Shown: positions 1-7,967, counted from the stretch's first letter. The stretch: DNA of 64,000 nucleotides from an uncultured Elusimicrobia bacterium (GCA_903880015.1 CAIRNS010000028.1:1-64000), one strand, 5' to 3'. Numbers and translations: made by a program. Notes: a model not told the origin generated them from the letters alone.

Positions 1-1
1 C

Positions 2-208
2 GAACTGGTATTCCATAACGGAAAGCTAGTAAAATACAGTGCAAAAGACGGTTTTGACGCGCTTTTGAGGCGTCCTGTCCTATCTGGCTCCCCAGATTAC
101 ATATTTACCGAACTCTATACTATCTATCCATCAGTAAGAATTAGCATGAATGCAATAAAAAATGAAATACATCTTTTTAAATCAATAATAAAAGCCATTG
201 CTATTTAA
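2..208 (+). CDS. hypothetical protein, C-terminal fragment
   Basis: An open frame enters from the left edge and runs 68 codons to TAA at 206-208. I do not recognise the product. It is mixed alpha/beta in appearance and ends in an Ile/Lys-rich helix. It belongs to the A+T-rich mobile region and points toward the minus-strand operon that follows, ending convergently with it. Its start and most of its sequence may lie upstream of the window. Confidence 0.45.
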   Translation, partial: ELVFHNGKLVKYSAKDGFDALLRRPVLSGSPDYIFTELYTIYPSVRISMNAIKNEIHLFKSIIKAIAI

Positions 209-280
209 CTGGGATGGAGTTAATGATGACACTAAGGAAGGAATGATCTAATATTTTCACACTGTAATACAAATATCCTA

Positions 281-316
281 ATAAAAAAGGGAGTATCATA
301 TTTCAGATACTCCCTT
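281..316 (-). terminator. Rho-independent terminator of the minus-strand small-gene operon
   Basis: An 11-bp perfect stem (287-297 with 306-316, arm AAGGGAGTATC) closes an 8-nt loop. On the minus strand it is followed directly by a T-rich run (286 downward). It lies 7 nt after the stop of the gene ending at 323. There is no T-run on the plus side. Confidence 0.85.
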
Positions 317-322
317 GGTGTG

Positions 323-553
323 TCAGCTATAAAAGAACTCCATTGCCGACCATGTGTAGAAATACACATTGCCGTTTGTATAGTACCTGTAATCTTTAGG
401 AAACCTCCTCATCCTGATTTTTGTTGTCTCATCAACATCGCATGCCCGTAGAAAATCTTCTCGGTTAATCTCCTTCGCATTCTCAATGACGGACGATAAT
501 AATTCAAAATACTTGAAAGGATCGTCAACGCAATTTCCGATGCAGGCTTTCAT
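323..553 (-). CDS. hypothetical 76-aa protein
   Basis: Last gene of a minus-strand operon. Its ATG overlaps the stop of the upstream 159-aa gene in an ATGA arrangement (550-553), indicating translational coupling. No known domain was recognised. The protein is acidic near the N-terminus and rich in Tyr/Phe toward the C-terminus. A strong terminator follows at once. Function unknown; probably an accessory gene of the mobile element. Confidence 0.6.
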   Translation of the reverse strand: MKACIGNCVDDPFKYFELLSSVIENAKEINREDFLRACDVDETTKIRMRRFPKDYRYYTNGNVYFYTWSAMEFFYS

Positions 554-1029
554 TGATTCGCCTCCTGTAAAATTCTGTCAATCACTGCATGACCGCCTTT
601 GTATAGCTCTGGATACACAACGCGTTCTCCCGATGAAGTAATCGCAATAACACATTCCTTTTTGAATTTAGGATTGAGTTGTTTCTCATCAATCCATTTT
701 CTGATTGCGTCCGCTTCACCAATGAAGTTATAGCAGGCATTTCCCGAGAAGGTTGATCCCTCCGAATCAACCTTGAATGGCTGGATTTCGCCTTCAAAAG
801 CAGCACCGTCCCATTCTTCAAGCGGTGCAGTTTGGTATGACCTCTTTACGGCAGGGAGCAGATATAGTTTGCGCTTGCCGAGCGGCTGTATGATGACATC
901 AAACCTCGTCACATCCGCCTTGTTCTCTCTGAATCCTTTTACCTCAAACTGCGCTTTTGACGTGATGGCAATCAGCTCATTGATCACATACGTCGTGTAA
1001 AACAGGCCTTCTTTAAAAATACCTTTCAT
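550..1029 (-). CDS. hypothetical 159-aa protein
   Basis: The ATG at 1029 is preceded on the minus strand by a GGAGAAAGTCC-like ribosome binding site. No family was recognised. The sequence is soluble, without signal peptide or membrane segment, and predicted alpha/beta. It is the third of four minus-strand genes (after the zinc-ribbon-like and RadC-like genes) and is coupled to the 76-aa gene by a 4-nt overlap. Likely an accessory gene of the element. Confidence 0.6.
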   Translation of the reverse strand: MKGIFKEGLFYTTYVINELIAITSKAQFEVKGFRENKADVTRFDVIIQPLGKRKLYLLPAVKRSYQTAPLEEWDGAAFEGEIQPFKVDSEGSTFSGNACYNFIGEADAIRKWIDEKQLNPKFKKECVIAITSSGERVVYPELYKGGHAVIDRILQEANQ

Positions 1030-1094
1030 GGACTTTCTCCTTGAATAAAATATGCGGCAGATGTTACCCCTCTCTTATAACTTCGACCTCTTGA

Positions 1095-1538
1095 TCAAAG
1101 AACACCCTTTTCTTTCATGGACAGATATGTCCCGTTGTATCCCACGATGATATGATCCAACAGAACGATCTGCATAAGCTCACTTGCTTTTTTCAGCATC
1201 TTAGTGGCCTCGATGTCCTGTGGCGAAGGCGTCGGGTCTCCTGTTGGATGGTTGTGGAACAAGACGATTGCCTCCGCGTTACAAAGCATCGCCGCTTTGA
1301 AGACTTCTCTTGTATTGATCGGTGCATAACTTGTCGTTCCTTTTGCCACCTCTTCGATCCCGATGACGTTATTTCTGACATCCAGGAGCACCATAACAAG
1401 ATATTCCCGGTCAAAAGACTGCATTTCCTTTTTTATGCACTCAACCACTGCATGAGGGCAATTGGTATGTTCAAGTTTTGCCCGGGATTCTCTTACAACC
1501 CGCAATCTGATCAGGTATTTCTTGTACAAACTTTCCAT
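1095..1538 (-). CDS. RadC-like JAB/MPN-domain protein
   Basis: About 147 aa if started at the ATG at 1538, which has AAGGGAGG upstream; a longer frame reaches 1571 but lacks such a site. It holds the JAMM metalloprotease-type metal site of the RadC family, HNHPTGD followed by SPQD, and the family ending DHIIVG. Full-length chromosomal RadC has an N-terminal helix-hairpin-helix region that is largely missing here. Short RadC copies of this type are common on plasmids and integrative elements next to anti-restriction genes. The biochemical activity of the family remains unsettled. Confidence 0.85.
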   Translation of the reverse strand: MESLYKKYLIRLRVVRESRAKLEHTNCPHAVVECIKKEMQSFDREYLVMVLLDVRNNVIGIEEVAKGTTSYAPINTREVFKAAMLCNAEAIVLFHNHPTGDPTPSPQDIEATKMLKKASELMQIVLLDHIIVGYNGTYLSMKEKGVL

Positions 1539-1561
1539 GTCATCCTCCCTTGGATATTTTC

Positions 1562-1831
1562 TCAAAAACAATCTCTGTCAATGCCGTCCTGATACCAATC
1601 CTCGTCAATCACATTTTTACCTTCGGGATAGATGTTTAGAGACTCAACATCTCCAATGCAATCGCCGCATATGAGCCCGAAATCGGTCAGATAAGCTGTC
1701 TTGATCGCACCCCCTTGCGTATCTATCAATACCGTGTTACAATAATTACAAACCCTCACTTCTCCCTCGCGAACATTAACTTCAATAGCCTCATCTTCTG
1801 GAACATTGAAGTGTTTTTTTGCGGATTTCAT
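1562..1831 (-). CDS. small zinc-ribbon-like protein
   Basis: An 89-aa product with two CxxC pairs (CNYC and CGDC) about 30 residues apart, suggesting a single zinc-binding knuckle pair. It is the first gene of the minus-strand operon and lies 23 nt before the RadC-like gene. The N-terminus is basic and the C-terminus acidic. No family was recognised. Upstream of the ATG at 1831 there is no strong ribosome binding site, so the start is uncertain. Confidence 0.55.
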   Translation of the reverse strand: MKSAKKHFNVPEDEAIEVNVREGEVRVCNYCNTVLIDTQGGAIKTAYLTDFGLICGDCIGDVESLNIYPEGKNVIDEDWYQDGIDRDCF

Positions 1832-1921
1832 CCGAGCGGTTTTTTCATATGTTTAATCCTCCCTTTATTAATTTCTCTTTCTCGACCTGCGGCAATTAAA
1901 ACCCCGGAAGAGGTTTCTTAA

Positions 1922-1979
1922 AAGACGGGAATTTATGGCTTTTTGGACACTTGGCGTATAAGCCATTTTCTCCCGTCTT
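1922..1979. repeat. interrupted inverted repeat upstream of the XRE gene
   Basis: AAGACGGGA (1922-1930) and ATGGCTT (1935-1941) are mirrored by AAGCCAT (1960-1966) and TCCCGTCTT (1971-1979), each arm split by 4 unpaired nt, with an 18-nt centre. It lies between the divergent RadC operon and the XRE regulator. It could be a bipartite operator or an RNA hairpin in the regulator leader. Confidence 0.6.
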
Positions 1980-2013
1980 ATGCCGGCATCATAATTCGTT
2001 TAAATTGAACACC

Positions 2014-2334
2014 ATGATCAATGAGCGACAAAGACCAAAGATACGGAACAGACTCCGCTATTGCAGAACGACGATGAATCTCAAACAAAAAGAACTGGCT
2101 TTCCTGATGGATCTGGAGCCAACTCAGATTTCGAAATGGGAACAGAATCTCAGATTGCCTGGCATTTATAATGCCGTCGGTCTGGCGGTTGCCACCGGTC
2201 GCATGGTCGATGAGGTGTTTTTTGATTACAGAAAAGAGTGGCAGGAAAGAATTCAGCAAAGACGCAAATTGCTACTCAGTCCGGTTGGCAGAGAATTGAT
2301 GAAAAGTTATTCACAGAGGATGACGGAAAAGTAG
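2014..2334 (+). CDS. XRE-family helix-turn-helix regulator
   Basis: About 106 aa from the ATG at 2014; the frame opens further to a TTG at 1951, which would run through the inverted repeat. The core shows the classic phage-repressor-like HTH: RNRLRYCRTTMNLKQKELA, then ISKWEQNLRLP, and a VGLAVATGRMVDEVF ending typical of HTH_3 proteins. The C-terminal tail is basic. It sits immediately upstream of a dense operator array and is the obvious candidate to bind it. No good ribosome binding site precedes either start. Confidence 0.85.
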   Translation: MINERQRPKIRNRLRYCRTTMNLKQKELAFLMDLEPTQISKWEQNLRLPGIYNAVGLAVATGRMVDEVFFDYRKEWQERIQQRRKLLLSPVGRELMKSYSQRMTEK

Positions 2335-2348
2335 AAAAAAGCGCGCAA

Positions 2349-2408
2349 CGTTATCGTTAACGATAACGATTAATAACGTAACGATTAATACATAAAAACG
2401 TTAACGAT
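2349..2408. promoter_or_regulatory. operator/iteron-like array with a perfect 20-bp palindrome
   Basis: A perfect palindrome CGTTATCGTTAACGATAACG occupies 2349-2368. It overlaps the first of two AACGATTAAT direct repeats (2365-2374 and 2380-2389, 15-nt period), and CGTTAACG (8-nt palindrome, 2399-2406) runs into the next ATG at 2409. The shared unit is TTAACGATA. The array lies between the XRE gene and the next gene, so repressor binding here would cover the downstream start. Plasmid-type replication iterons are the alternative. Confidence 0.75.
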
Positions 2409-2666
2409 ATGAATATAAAGAAGAACGAAATACAACCTGACTCCGCTTTACAAAGAGAGGTGCTGGCAAGAGAAATATCGATGGGATTAGGGGATATGAT
2501 GAATTTAAAATATTATCAACTCATAACGAAGAAATATCCCGAACGGATATTAAGAGATATTTACAATCACGTGAGGCTGATTCCGCAAAGTCAGATCAAA
2601 AAATCAAAAGGCGCATTATTCAATTATCTTTTACAAAAGCATGACAAAGACAATCATCGCAATTAA
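2409..2666 (+). CDS. hypothetical 85-aa protein
   Basis: Basic, helical and unrecognised. The ATG directly follows the operator array without a ribosome binding site, so a leaderless mRNA or another start (the GTG/ATG inside the frame) is possible. The 3' end overlaps the RuvC-like gene by 26 nt, which suggests the two are translated together under control of the array. Confidence 0.55.
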   Translation: MNIKKNEIQPDSALQREVLAREISMGLGDMMNLKYYQLITKKYPERILRDIYNHVRLIPQSQIKKSKGALFNYLLQKHDKDNHRN

Positions 2667-3138
2667 TCCCGGAACCAGATACTGGGGTATCAGTATCTTT
2701 CAGGGCAGAGACTTGGTGACTTTCGCAGTCAAGACATTTGCAGATAGAGGTTCAGTTAAACACAGAACCAAAGCAGCCAAACTGGCTTTTCTCTCTTTAT
2801 TCGACAAGTATGTTCCAGACATACTTGTCATCGAGAAGCCATTTTGCTTTTGGAGCAAGCAGTCAAGATTTCTCAGTAAAATAACCGAAGAGATCAGAAA
2901 CTCTGCCAGAATGCAGAGAATGAAAGTTTGCGAATACTCCCCAAAAACTGTAAGAAAAGTTATCTGCAATGATGAAAATGCCAAGAAGACAGATACAGCG
3001 AAAATAATCTGCTCAGCGAACTATTATCCTGAACTCGAAATCTTTCAGGGAAAGAGAAACAAAGAAAATTACTGGGGACGCATGTTTGACAGCATTGGAC
3101 TTGGCATTTGTTATTTAAATATGAATAAGAAACATTAA
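2641..3138 (+). CDS. RuvC-like RNase H-fold protein with altered active site
   Basis: 165 aa. The N-terminus AINPGTRYWGISIF matches the first strand of RuvC-type Holliday junction resolvases (usually IDPG), ILVIEKPF carries the second catalytic position (Glu65), and MFDSIGLGICYL matches the C-terminal DALALAI-type helix (Asp150). The first catalytic Asp is Asn9, and the position three residues before Asp150 is Arg instead of an acid. Only two of the four usual metal ligands remain, so it may bind junctions without cutting, or use a variant site. It is overlapped by the previous gene and belongs to the element's core. Confidence 0.7.
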   Translation: MTKTIIAINPGTRYWGISIFQGRDLVTFAVKTFADRGSVKHRTKAAKLAFLSLFDKYVPDILVIEKPFCFWSKQSRFLSKITEEIRNSARMQRMKVCEYSPKTVRKVICNDENAKKTDTAKIICSANYYPELEIFQGKRNKENYWGRMFDSIGLGICYLNMNKKH

Positions 3139-3148
3139 TGCCCATATT

Positions 3149-3157
3149 TGGTATAAT
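3149..3157 (+). promoter_or_regulatory. extended -10 promoter
   Basis: TGGTATAAT forms an extended -10 element about 50 nt before the gene at 3207. No convincing -35 is visible, as is usual for extended -10 promoters. A strong AAAGGAGA ribosome binding site follows at 3193-3200. Confidence 0.55.
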
Positions 3158-3206
3158 ATAGCGGGTAATGCGTTAGGGGAATGATATTTTCCAAAGGAGA
3201 TTATCA

Positions 3207-3710
3207 ATGGCCGTTACTTTGAAGAAAGAGGTAGTTGTTGATCGTTGGTCCATGGTTGTTGAGGAAGCACAGGGAAAGGCTGAAGAAGTCTTCAAAGATA
3301 CCGAGAATCTGATCCAAAAGTCAGAAATTCCCGGAGTGACATCTGAAAGAGTGAAGGCCAATCCCGGCCTTCTTGCCGGAGTTTTCGGAAATGAAAGAGC
3401 TTTTATCAGAGTCGTCAATAAAAATTTGAAGCGTTATGAGATGTTCATCGGTGTCAGGGATTACGGAAAGAATCTTGACCTATCATGGTATCTGACGTAT
3501 GAACCGGGCATGATAGCTGGGCTTATCTCTATCGTAACATCCCGCTTATTCCCCGGAAGAGCATGGACTCCAAAATTAAACTTATTTCAGCAGCAGGATT
3601 TGACAGCTTATACAACTGTTATTCATCATTGCTTTCTTCAGTCTATCGAAAAAATAACTAAAGGTCAGTCAATCGACAAAAAATCGAAAGGCTTTTTGGG
3701 AATCTCTTAA
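3207..3710 (+). CDS. hypothetical 167-aa protein paired with the VirD4-like ATPase
   Basis: The start is set by AAAGGAGA 7 nt upstream. Residues 1-50 are a charged helix, possibly coiled coil, and the middle contains a WYLTYEPGM segment followed by a moderately hydrophobic stretch. No family was recognised. It ends 18 nt before the VirD4-like ATPase gene and has its own promoter, so it likely works with that ATPase. Its role, for example as a membrane partner or substrate adaptor, is a guess. Confidence 0.6.
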   Translation: MAVTLKKEVVVDRWSMVVEEAQGKAEEVFKDTENLIQKSEIPGVTSERVKANPGLLAGVFGNERAFIRVVNKNLKRYEMFIGVRDYGKNLDLSWYLTYEPGMIAGLISIVTSRLFPGRAWTPKLNLFQQQDLTAYTTVIHHCFLQSIEKITKGQSIDKKSKGFLGIS

Positions 3711-3728
3711 TCCGGTCCGGAGAAATGA

Positions 3729-5834
3729 ATGAGTTTCTGGTCGTTCTGTTTGGATTTCTTCGGGGTGAGCAGCTCCGATCAGGTTGAAAAGAAGTCTGGT
3801 CCTCCCTGCATGCGGGATGAAGCGATACCCGACACATTCAATCTTGGCTGGCATTATTCCGAAGATAAGAATGAATATCAGCTGGCCAAGATTTCCAATA
3901 ATGACCGGAATTCACACTTCTATGTCATAGGTTCTACCGGCACCGGCAAATCAAAATTCCTTCAATATCTGATTTTGCAGGATATTCTGGAAGGCAGAGG
4001 AGTCGGGATCATTGACCCGCACGGTGATCTGATTGAAGACGTTAAAATCCTCCTGGCCAGGGCTTTCAAAGGTGAATTTGAAGAATCACTGGCTGATCAA
4101 GTAATCATAATTGACCCCACCGATCCAAATCAAACAGTTACATTCAATCCTCTGGAAAAACTTCCCGGAATTTCAGCCGCAGAACAGGCTAACGAATTAG
4201 TCTGTTCATTTAAAAAGATATGGGCCGACTCCTGGGGCGTGAGAATGGAAGACCTGATGAGGAATTCTCTCATAGCTCTTTCAGAGGCTGAACTTACCCT
4301 GGTTGAACTTTCATCTTTTCTCACAGACAGAAATTTCCGTGAAGTTGTTTTGGAAAGGGTAAGTAATCCCGTAGCAAAAGAATATTTTCAACGGTTCAAT
4401 GTATTGACCGACAGGGGGCAGATACCCTGGATCGAACCTATAATGAACAAAATAAACGCCGTCTTTTGCGATGACAGAATCAAACAGATATTTTCATCGA
4501 CAAAAAGCTCGTTCAATTTGAGGGAAGCGATGGATGATGGCAAAGTGCTTCTCATCAAGCTGGACAAAGGAAGACTCAAGGATTCCGCTAATCTTTTGGG
4601 CAGTCTTCTTATGGCTAAAATCCAGATGGCAGCTTTTTCCAGATCGGATATCGAACAGAAAAAAAGAGTTCCGTTTTATCTCTATATTGATGAATTCCAG
4701 AATTTTGCCAATGATTCGTTTGCCCTTATTCTTTCCGAAGCCAGAAAGTACGGATTGTATCTCACGATGGTTCACCAGAGCTTGTCTCAAATACCAGAAG
4801 AGCTCAGAGACCTGATATTAAGCTGCGCTGGAATCCAGATATATTTCAGGCTTGGACGACAGGACGCTCAGCTTCTTGCCAAAGAAGCGTTCGCTTATTC
4901 AGGAAGTTGGGAGAGATGGATAGGAGCTCTTCAAAATCTCGATCCGAGAATCTGTTATATTAAAAATAAAATTCAGGGCGGAATCACTCATGTGAACGCG
5001 ATGCCGATAGAATCCGCAGCCGAACTTTTAGAAATGGAAGAAAGCGATTGTCAGAAGTATATGGATAGTTTGCCTTTTGGGAAAAATTATCTTGTAGAAA
5101 GAAAAACACTAACTTTGCTTTCCGGAGAGAGACGCGGACTGATCAATAAAGAGATCGGAGAAAGGCGCAAGAAAGAAAAGATATTTAAACCTGATGAGGA
5201 AGTGTTTTCTCCCAAACAGGACAAAGTCCCGAAATTTGAAGTCGTCAAAGAAAATATACGGATTAAAGAGTCCATATCTGAAGATAATATTGATATAACT
5301 GGCATAAAGGAACCAAAAGACAAGAGCCAAACCCAACATCAGTACTTGCAGAATCTTATAAAGAAAATGGCAGAAGAAAAAGGATACAAGGCAGTCATTG
5401 AACAGCCGACACCTGACGGGCAGGGCAGAGTTGACGTGAGCCTTGAAAGAAACGGCAGAAGAATCGCCTGCGAGATTTCAGTAACAACAAATAGTGAACA
5501 CGAGTTTTCCAATATAGAAAAGTGCCTAAATGCCGGATATGAAAAAGTGATTTTGTGTTCTCCTGATAAAAAGAATCTGGATAAGGTGCGAACACTGGTG
5601 ATGGATAAGCTGGAAGATGCAGGGATAGAAAAGGTCACATTCTTTGAACCTGAAGACATCGTATTTTATTTTGAAAACGAGATTGCTCAGGAGCTGAGCA
5701 ATGAATCAAGAGTAAAAGGCTACAAAGTGAAGGTGAATTACCAGCCGTTGAATCATGCCGACAAGAAAACCAAACGGGAAGCCGTATCTCACGTGCTCTT
5801 GGGAGCGTTGCGAAGGATGAAGAGCAAGAGTTGA
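3729..5834 (+). CDS. VirD4/TraD-like coupling ATPase with C-terminal nuclease-like domain
   Basis: 701 aa. A RecA-type motor domain has Walker A GSTGTGKS (68-75), the IIDPHGD strand of TraD/TraG/VirD4-type proteins, and Walker B LYIDEF near 316-322, followed by MVHQSLSQIP and a TraG/D_C-like motif around FRLGRQDAQLL. Ordinary coupling proteins have N-terminal membrane helices; none is obvious here, so it may be soluble or use a partner such as the 167-aa protein. Residues about 550-640 form a separate alpha/beta domain with GRVDVSL...IACEIS, which resembles the D...ExK core of restriction-endonuclease-like folds with Ser in place of Lys. It probably moves DNA across or near the membrane; the tail's nuclease activity is inference. 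Confidence 0.8.
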   Translation: MSFWSFCLDFFGVSSSDQVEKKSGPPCMRDEAIPDTFNLGWHYSEDKNEYQLAKISNNDRNSHFYVIGSTGTGKSKFLQYLILQDILEGRGVGIIDPHGDLIEDVKILLARAFKGEFEESLADQVIIIDPTDPNQTVTFNPLEKLPGISAAEQANELVCSFKKIWADSWGVRMEDLMRNSLIALSEAELTLVELSSFLTDRNFREVVLERVSNPVAKEYFQRFNVLTDRGQIPWIEPIMNKINAVFCDDRIKQIFSSTKSSFNLREAMDDGKVLLIKLDKGRLKDSANLLGSLLMAKIQMAAFSRSDIEQKKRVPFYLYIDEFQNFANDSFALILSEARKYGLYLTMVHQSLSQIPEELRDLILSCAGIQIYFRLGRQDAQLLAKEAFAYSGSWERWIGALQNLDPRICYIKNKIQGGITHVNAMPIESAAELLEMEESDCQKYMDSLPFGKNYLVERKTLTLLSGERRGLINKEIGERRKKEKIFKPDEEVFSPKQDKVPKFEVVKENIRIKESISEDNIDITGIKEPKDKSQTQHQYLQNLIKKMAEEKGYKAVIEQPTPDGQGRVDVSLERNGRRIACEISVTTNSEHEFSNIEKCLNAGYEKVILCSPDKKNLDKVRTLVMDKLEDAGIEKVTFFEPEDIVFYFENEIAQELSNESRVKGYKVKVNYQPLNHADKKTKREAVSHVLLGALRRMKSKS

Positions 5835-5865
5835 AAGAAGTGAATATTAAGCAAGGAGATCAAAA

Positions 5866-7518
5866 ATGTCGTATGCCATGCAGGTATTTGTTTCTTCTCA
5901 GTGTTATGAACTTCGCGATTTACGATCAGTCATCCGTGACTTTCTTCTTAAGCAGCAAATAAATCCGCAGCTTAGTGATGATATAGACTTTCCTACTGAA
6001 CCTGGCAAAATACCCTACGTGACATGTTTGCAAACTTTAGAAGAATGTCCACTTGTAATTGGAATAATTGAAAAAGCATATGGAACGAGTTATGTAGACT
6101 GGGGCCAATATAAGGAATATTCAGGTTTAAGTCCAACACATGCAGAATTGCGCCATACCATCACAACGGGCAAGACACTATTGCTCTATGTCAACAAAGC
6201 TACCATGGCACAATATGTTGAGTGGTGCTCTGATCAACAAATTTATGAAAAAGCAATTCATAAGCACGGTCCAGATATTAAGACATTGAAATTAATACAT
6301 GAGCTTAAGCATTTGAATCCGGCTCCGTACATAATGCAATATAGTGATGCTGCTGAAGTCATACAATCGTTGGAAGGTAAATTACTTAACGAAATATGTA
6401 AGTCGTTCAAAAATTACGAACGGAAAAATCGCGATCAAGTAGGATATATAGTTGACCAAGTGCTTAATTCAGATATAGAGATACAGCAAAAAGTTCACGA
6501 AAAACTCAATCCGATTTTAGTAAAAGAATACGAAGATCTGAAATCAAAGCACAAAGAGCTAGAAACGAAATTGACAGAAGTTGAGCGTACGCAGGATTCT
6601 CTAGAAAAAATACAGACAGAAAAGGTGACAATTGAAAAACGCATTAACGCCCTGCAAGAGCAGTTGAATATTTCACGAATTATGCTGGCCAGTGCTGCTG
6701 TTCGAGATACGCGTTGGCTTGAGCGAATCAGAACACAACTAATGCCAAAACAGAATTCTCGGGTTCCGTTTCATAATGACGCTGAAGTTGCAATACGTGG
6801 ATATCATTGTTCAAATATGCGCGGCAAACCTAAACTACTTGCGGTTACATGGGCTCAACTACCATATAATGAAAACGGATTACATCGCGGGTATAAGGCA
6901 GGATTGATTTTTAATGGTTCGGAATTCTCACCAGGAATTACATGGGCACAACGACAAAAAGATAAAACTACTGATCAAATCCGCTGGTTATTACCCAATA
7001 TATATTTTGGCGATTATCTTGAGGTTTCGACTGGCGAAGATCCCGATGAAACGCCGTTGTGTTATCGTGGGAGTGAATTTGCTGTCAGAAATCCTCAAGG
7101 AGAGCTATCGGATTGGATAGAGTTCTCATTCTCATTTGATGATCAAAAACTAAAATCTATCATGATGCAGAATGCTGAAGAGGGGCATCATAAAGTACAT
7201 TGTAATGATAATCAGGGTGCCATTGAACCACTGAGAAAAGCAATGGTATTTTCTCAGTTTTTGATAGGGGGAAACTCCGAGGAAACAATAAAACTTCGCA
7301 ATGAATGGAATGACGCATTAGATAACGCTACTAGGGCAAAGCTTAGATTTCGCGAAGGCACACGAATTTGTGTAATTTCTGGCACGTATTCAAAACAAAC
7401 AGGAGTAATTGAAAAAATTGGACTCCGACAGTCTACCAAGCACTACTGGATAAAACCTGATAATGGCGATCCGCTCTTTCCAGCAGGAGATGATGAGGTT
7501 GATATTCTTAATATTTGA
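5866..7518 (+). CDS. DUF4062-domain protein, candidate defence gene
   Basis: 550 aa with AAGGAG upstream. Residues 5-165 match the DUF4062 pattern: QVFVSSQCYELRDLR at the start, a LEECPLVIGII strand, GTSY, and SPTHAELRHTITTGKTLLLYV. DUF4062 is a Rossmann-like domain usually fused to other modules in signalling or conflict proteins. A coiled coil spans about 205-275. The C-terminal 260 residues are unrecognised, but the last 50 (GTRICVISGTYSKQTGVIEKIG) look like a small SH3/KOW-type barrel. It follows the VirD4-like gene by 31 nt and ends convergently with the two-HTH regulator. A defence role is inferred from family and location only. Confidence 0.7.
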   Translation: MSYAMQVFVSSQCYELRDLRSVIRDFLLKQQINPQLSDDIDFPTEPGKIPYVTCLQTLEECPLVIGIIEKAYGTSYVDWGQYKEYSGLSPTHAELRHTITTGKTLLLYVNKATMAQYVEWCSDQQIYEKAIHKHGPDIKTLKLIHELKHLNPAPYIMQYSDAAEVIQSLEGKLLNEICKSFKNYERKNRDQVGYIVDQVLNSDIEIQQKVHEKLNPILVKEYEDLKSKHKELETKLTEVERTQDSLEKIQTEKVTIEKRINALQEQLNISRIMLASAAVRDTRWLERIRTQLMPKQNSRVPFHNDAEVAIRGYHCSNMRGKPKLLAVTWAQLPYNENGLHRGYKAGLIFNGSEFSPGITWAQRQKDKTTDQIRWLLPNIYFGDYLEVSTGEDPDETPLCYRGSEFAVRNPQGELSDWIEFSFSFDDQKLKSIMMQNAEEGHHKVHCNDNQGAIEPLRKAMVFSQFLIGGNSEETIKLRNEWNDALDNATRAKLRFREGTRICVISGTYSKQTGVIEKIGLRQSTKHYWIKPDNGDPLFPAGDDEVDILNI

Positions 7519-7533
7519 TAGTATGTTCATAGT

Positions 7534-7923
7534 TTAATAAGAGTTGAAAAATTTATTTAGTTTATCTTTCATCCTTTTTGTCGGTTTATGCAGTTCTTTT
7601 TCCCAATCGGAAACGGTTCCAGGGTCAATGTTCAGTAGTGCGGCGAATTTCCTGTGGCTCAGTCCGGATAGTCTGCGGTAGAATATGAGTTTGTCTTTCA
7701 GGGTTTTGAACTCAGTATCAAAGGGGTTATAGCCCAGAAATTTAATGATCTTTGGAAAGAATGATATTATGGGGAAAGACCGGTGGTTCTCCCAACCATT
7801 TATAGACATGGTATCCGAACCTATCATTTGAGCGACATCCTTTTGAAGAAGCTTCAAATCGAGTCTTCTTTTTCTGATATGATCTCCCAAGGTTTCAAGG
7901 ATTTTAGGATATGATGAATCCAT
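7534..7923 (-). CDS. regulator with two tandem helix-turn-helix domains
   Basis: 129 aa from the ATG at 7923 (a longer frame to 7971 would run into comM homology). The first HTH covers LGDHIRKRRLDLKLLQKDVA...SINGWENHRSFP and the second covers LKDKLIFYRRLSGLSHRKFAALL...VSDWEKELHKP. The helix patterns are alike, pointing to an internal duplication. Double-XRE proteins of this size occur at the ends of integrative elements. It is the outermost gene of the element, reading inward from the comM junction. Confidence 0.75.
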   Translation of the reverse strand: MDSSYPKILETLGDHIRKRRLDLKLLQKDVAQMIGSDTMSINGWENHRSFPIISFFPKIIKFLGYNPFDTEFKTLKDKLIFYRRLSGLSHRKFAALLNIDPGTVSDWEKELHKPTKRMKDKLNKFFNSY

Positions 7924-7967
7924 TAGTTTTTGAGAGTGAAGTGTTATCCTGCCGAAAGGCAACGCAT

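Larger units (their letters stand above)
1..7967. mobile_element. integrated mobile element or island remnant, right end in comM
   Basis: The stretch is A+T-richer than the DNA that follows and carries genes typical of conjugative or integrative elements: RadC-like JAB protein, XRE regulator, RuvC-like protein, VirD4/TraD-like ATPase, DUF4062 protein and a two-HTH regulator. It stops where homology to the C-terminal third of ComM begins on the plus strand. comM is a documented integration target for large islands such as Acinetobacter AbaR/Tn6022. The left end lies outside the window and no integrase, transposase or relaxase is visible, so the element type is inferred and the exact edge (about 7925-7970) is uncertain. 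Confidence 0.6.

Noticed and set aside
1152-1592. Plus-strand 146-codon frame
   Set aside because: It is the antisense shadow of the RadC-like gene, which has clear motifs and a ribosome binding site.
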